Shown: in pieces, positions 62,939 through 64,000 of the stretch
How the letters are laid out: every line of letters starts with the position of its first letter
How positions within the stretch are numbered: the first letter of the stretch is position 1
Assembly (NCBI GenBank): GCA_964605705.1
Contig: CAZSDW010000002.1
Span: 1-64,000, forward strand
Length of the DNA: 64,000 nt
DNA from: CAZSDW01 sp964605705
Lineage (GTDB): Bacteria > Fidelibacterota > UBA2242
Reading direction: 5' to 3'
The notes under the pieces: model-generated
Told to the model about the DNA's origin: nothing
What the model saw: only the letters and a program-made list of their open reading frames with translations
Database searches by the model: none
Made by a program: the position numbers and the translations under genes

Positions 62939-64000
62939 TTAAAACCACACTGGATTTGTTAGGGCGAATTTCTCTTTATAGGTGCTGAGTTCCGCTCGAA
63001 TATAGCCCTGTTTGGGAATATCCGTCAACGGGAATGACAGGGCAGTCCGGAACTTTCCCGCTTGATTCCGGATCGTTTTGTAGAAGGATTCCTGCCGGTG
63101 TTGAATATCGCCAATAAAAAGCTGCAGCTGTCTGATCGCTCCGAAAAATGAGCTGGATTTTGCCGTCAAATGTAAAGTATGATCGTTATCAAGAGAAATA
63201 TCGAGAAACGGACCGTTCGAAATAATAACCGAACTCTGTTTGAGATCATGAATAATCCCGTCAATGGTCCTGGTATTGTTTACTTTGACGCCGGTCAGAT
63301 TATAGCCGAAAATCTGGTGCTGATGTTCGTGCATCCGGAGCAGTGGTATGACGAGCTGACGGAAACGGTTGAAATTGCCATGAGAATCGTTGCCGGCATA
63401 AAGGTAAGCTCGCTGTCCTTTGAGGAGTTGTGAAATCCAGAATGCCTTGCCATCCTGAAATTCTTGTCCGGTCGATCCGTTTAATATCTGGAATCCGTGC
63501 AGTTTCGGATTGATATCCCAGCGATTCCAGCTGCCGCGATGGATCAGCAATCGATGAGAAAGGGAAGGATGATCAAAGGGATGTGCGGCAAACGCCAGGC
63601 TATGTTCCGGCAGGGAGCTCAGGACGGTATGGTAATGCAGTTCGGTCTCCTTACCCAGGGACCCCTCCATACCATCGCCGGTGCCGATGTGAAAATTAGT
63701 GTCGTTTAAGACTGCCATATGGACCGTTTTCCCGAAACCGTTATCCACGGACACTTCTTCGCCGGGAATGATTAAAAAATCCGGATTCTGTTGATTGACT
63801 TTGCGGATTTCGGATTGAAAATCCGCCCATTTCTTTAATTCGGGATCATTAATTATCCAGGAGTCATCGACATTATCCAGATCGTAGGAATGTTCAGTGA
63901 GGGCGCAGAAGGATACTCCCAGCGCTTTTCCCATGGATGGAAGACTGGCTGGCGGTGCTCCGAATTCGACCTGATCCTCAGTAAAGGAAGAATGACAATG
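62939..64000 (-). CDS. PHP-domain metallohydrolase (CehA/McbA-like), N-terminus cut by window
   Basis: The frame stays open to base 64000 beyond an internal ATG at 63934, so the gene is partial (at least 353 residues here). The visible N-terminal part reads HCHSSFTEDQVEFGAP, the PHP first His motif, followed by ALGVSFCALTEHSYDLDN. Later ligands are in IIPGEEVS, HMAVLND, FAAHPFDHPS and YAGNDSHGN. PHP enzymes are metal-dependent phosphoesterases; this CehA subgroup is linked to exported hydrolases. Its true start lies outside the window. Confidence 0.88.
   Translation of the reverse strand, partial: HCHSSFTEDQVEFGAPPASLPSMGKALGVSFCALTEHSYDLDNVDDSWIINDPELKKWADFQSEIRKVNQQNPDFLIIPGEEVSVDNGFGKTVHMAVLNDTNFHIGTGDGMEGSLGKETELHYHTVLSSLPEHSLAFAAHPFDHPSLSHRLLIHRGSWNRWDINPKLHGFQILNGSTGQEFQDGKAFWISQLLKGQRAYLYAGNDSHGNFNRFRQLVIPLLRMHEHQHQIFGYNLTGVKVNNTRTIDGIIHDLKQSSVIISNGPFLDISLDNDHTLHLTAKSSSFFGAIRQLQLFIGDIQHRQESFYKTIRNQAGKFRTALSFPLTDIPKQGYIRAELSTYKEKFALTNPVWF

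Noticed and set aside
1..64000. CRISPR arrays, tRNA and rRNA genes, riboswitches, prophage or full insertion sequences
   Set aside because: None seen on reading both strands; gaps are short and contain no regular repeats or transposase genes. Small RNAs cannot be excluded without a covariance-model search.

Overview
The window looks like the chromosome of an anaerobic, Gram-negative, heterotrophic bacterium, most likely from the broad FCB/Calditrichota/Marinimicrobia/KSB1 part of the tree. That placement is an inference from gene content and sequence style, not from a marker phylogeny. Supporting signs are an LpxH-type lipid A phosphatase, many lipoproteins and SPOR/LysM envelope proteins, an outer-membrane barrel in a metal operon, and a fermentative enzyme set: pyruvate:ferredoxin oxidoreductase, PPi-type phosphofructokinase, phosphate butyryltransferase/butyrate kinase, GTP-type PEP carboxykinase and carbamate kinase. 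No rRNA, tRNA, CRISPR array, phage or intact insertion sequence was seen.

Layout. 1-4.3 kb (-): a metal (Zn/Mn-type) uptake operon with a small His/Cys protein, an outer-membrane barrel, a binding protein and two permeases, the second cut by the window edge. 4.3-13 kb (-): asparagine synthetase, RsgA, a Fpg/Nei-family protein lacking the catalytic proline, an NTF2-like protein, cellobiose phosphorylase and a methyltransferase. 13-19.5 kb (-): PIN-PhoH, a phosphodiesterase, Tex, a CpXC protein, a GNAT enzyme and an EEP-family lipoprotein. 19.7-27 kb (+): S9 peptidase, phosphohexomutase, prenyl synthase, HPr, Enzyme I and a bifunctional nuclease. 27-32.8 kb (-): yceD-rpmF-fabH-fabD-fabG-acpP-fabF-rnc, a classic cluster but without plsX. 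32.9-38.9 kb (-): acidic-tailed membrane protein, SPOR lipoprotein, Ndk, carbamate kinase, a cyclic-2,3-diphosphoglycerate-synthetase-like GTPase and a metallo-beta-lactamase-fold protein. 39-45.3 kb (+): LysM lipoprotein, sodium/solute symporter, a mini-operon (59-aa membrane protein, SORL-like periplasmic protein, YgjP-type metalloprotease) and PEPCK. 45.3-49.6 kb (-): REC-HD-GYP regulator, PilZ protein, FxLYD protein, HEAT-repeat lipoprotein and LpxH. 49.8-58.5 kb (+): butyrate kinase, phosphate butyryltransferase, a lipoprotein, PPi-PFK and the 1172-residue PFOR.

58.6-60.1 kb is clearly AT-richer than its surroundings. It carries an orphan HaeII-like restriction endonuclease, a small unknown ORF and, between them, a 186-bp imperfect palindrome with 16-bp terminal inverted repeats that looks like a MITE-type element. 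60.1-62.8 kb (-) is a three-gene signalling block: a PAS histidine kinase followed by two paralogous coiled-coil proteins, each ending in a four-cysteine motif. The window closes in a PHP-family metallohydrolase cut at its N-terminus.

Together the metabolic genes suggest sugar (cellobiose) phosphorolysis, PPi-linked glycolysis, ferredoxin reduction by PFOR and ATP formation by acyl-phosphate kinases. The strongest candidates for something undescribed are the palindromic island with its solitary nuclease, the paired Cys-motif proteins, and the SORL-like protein that has lost one predicted iron ligand.
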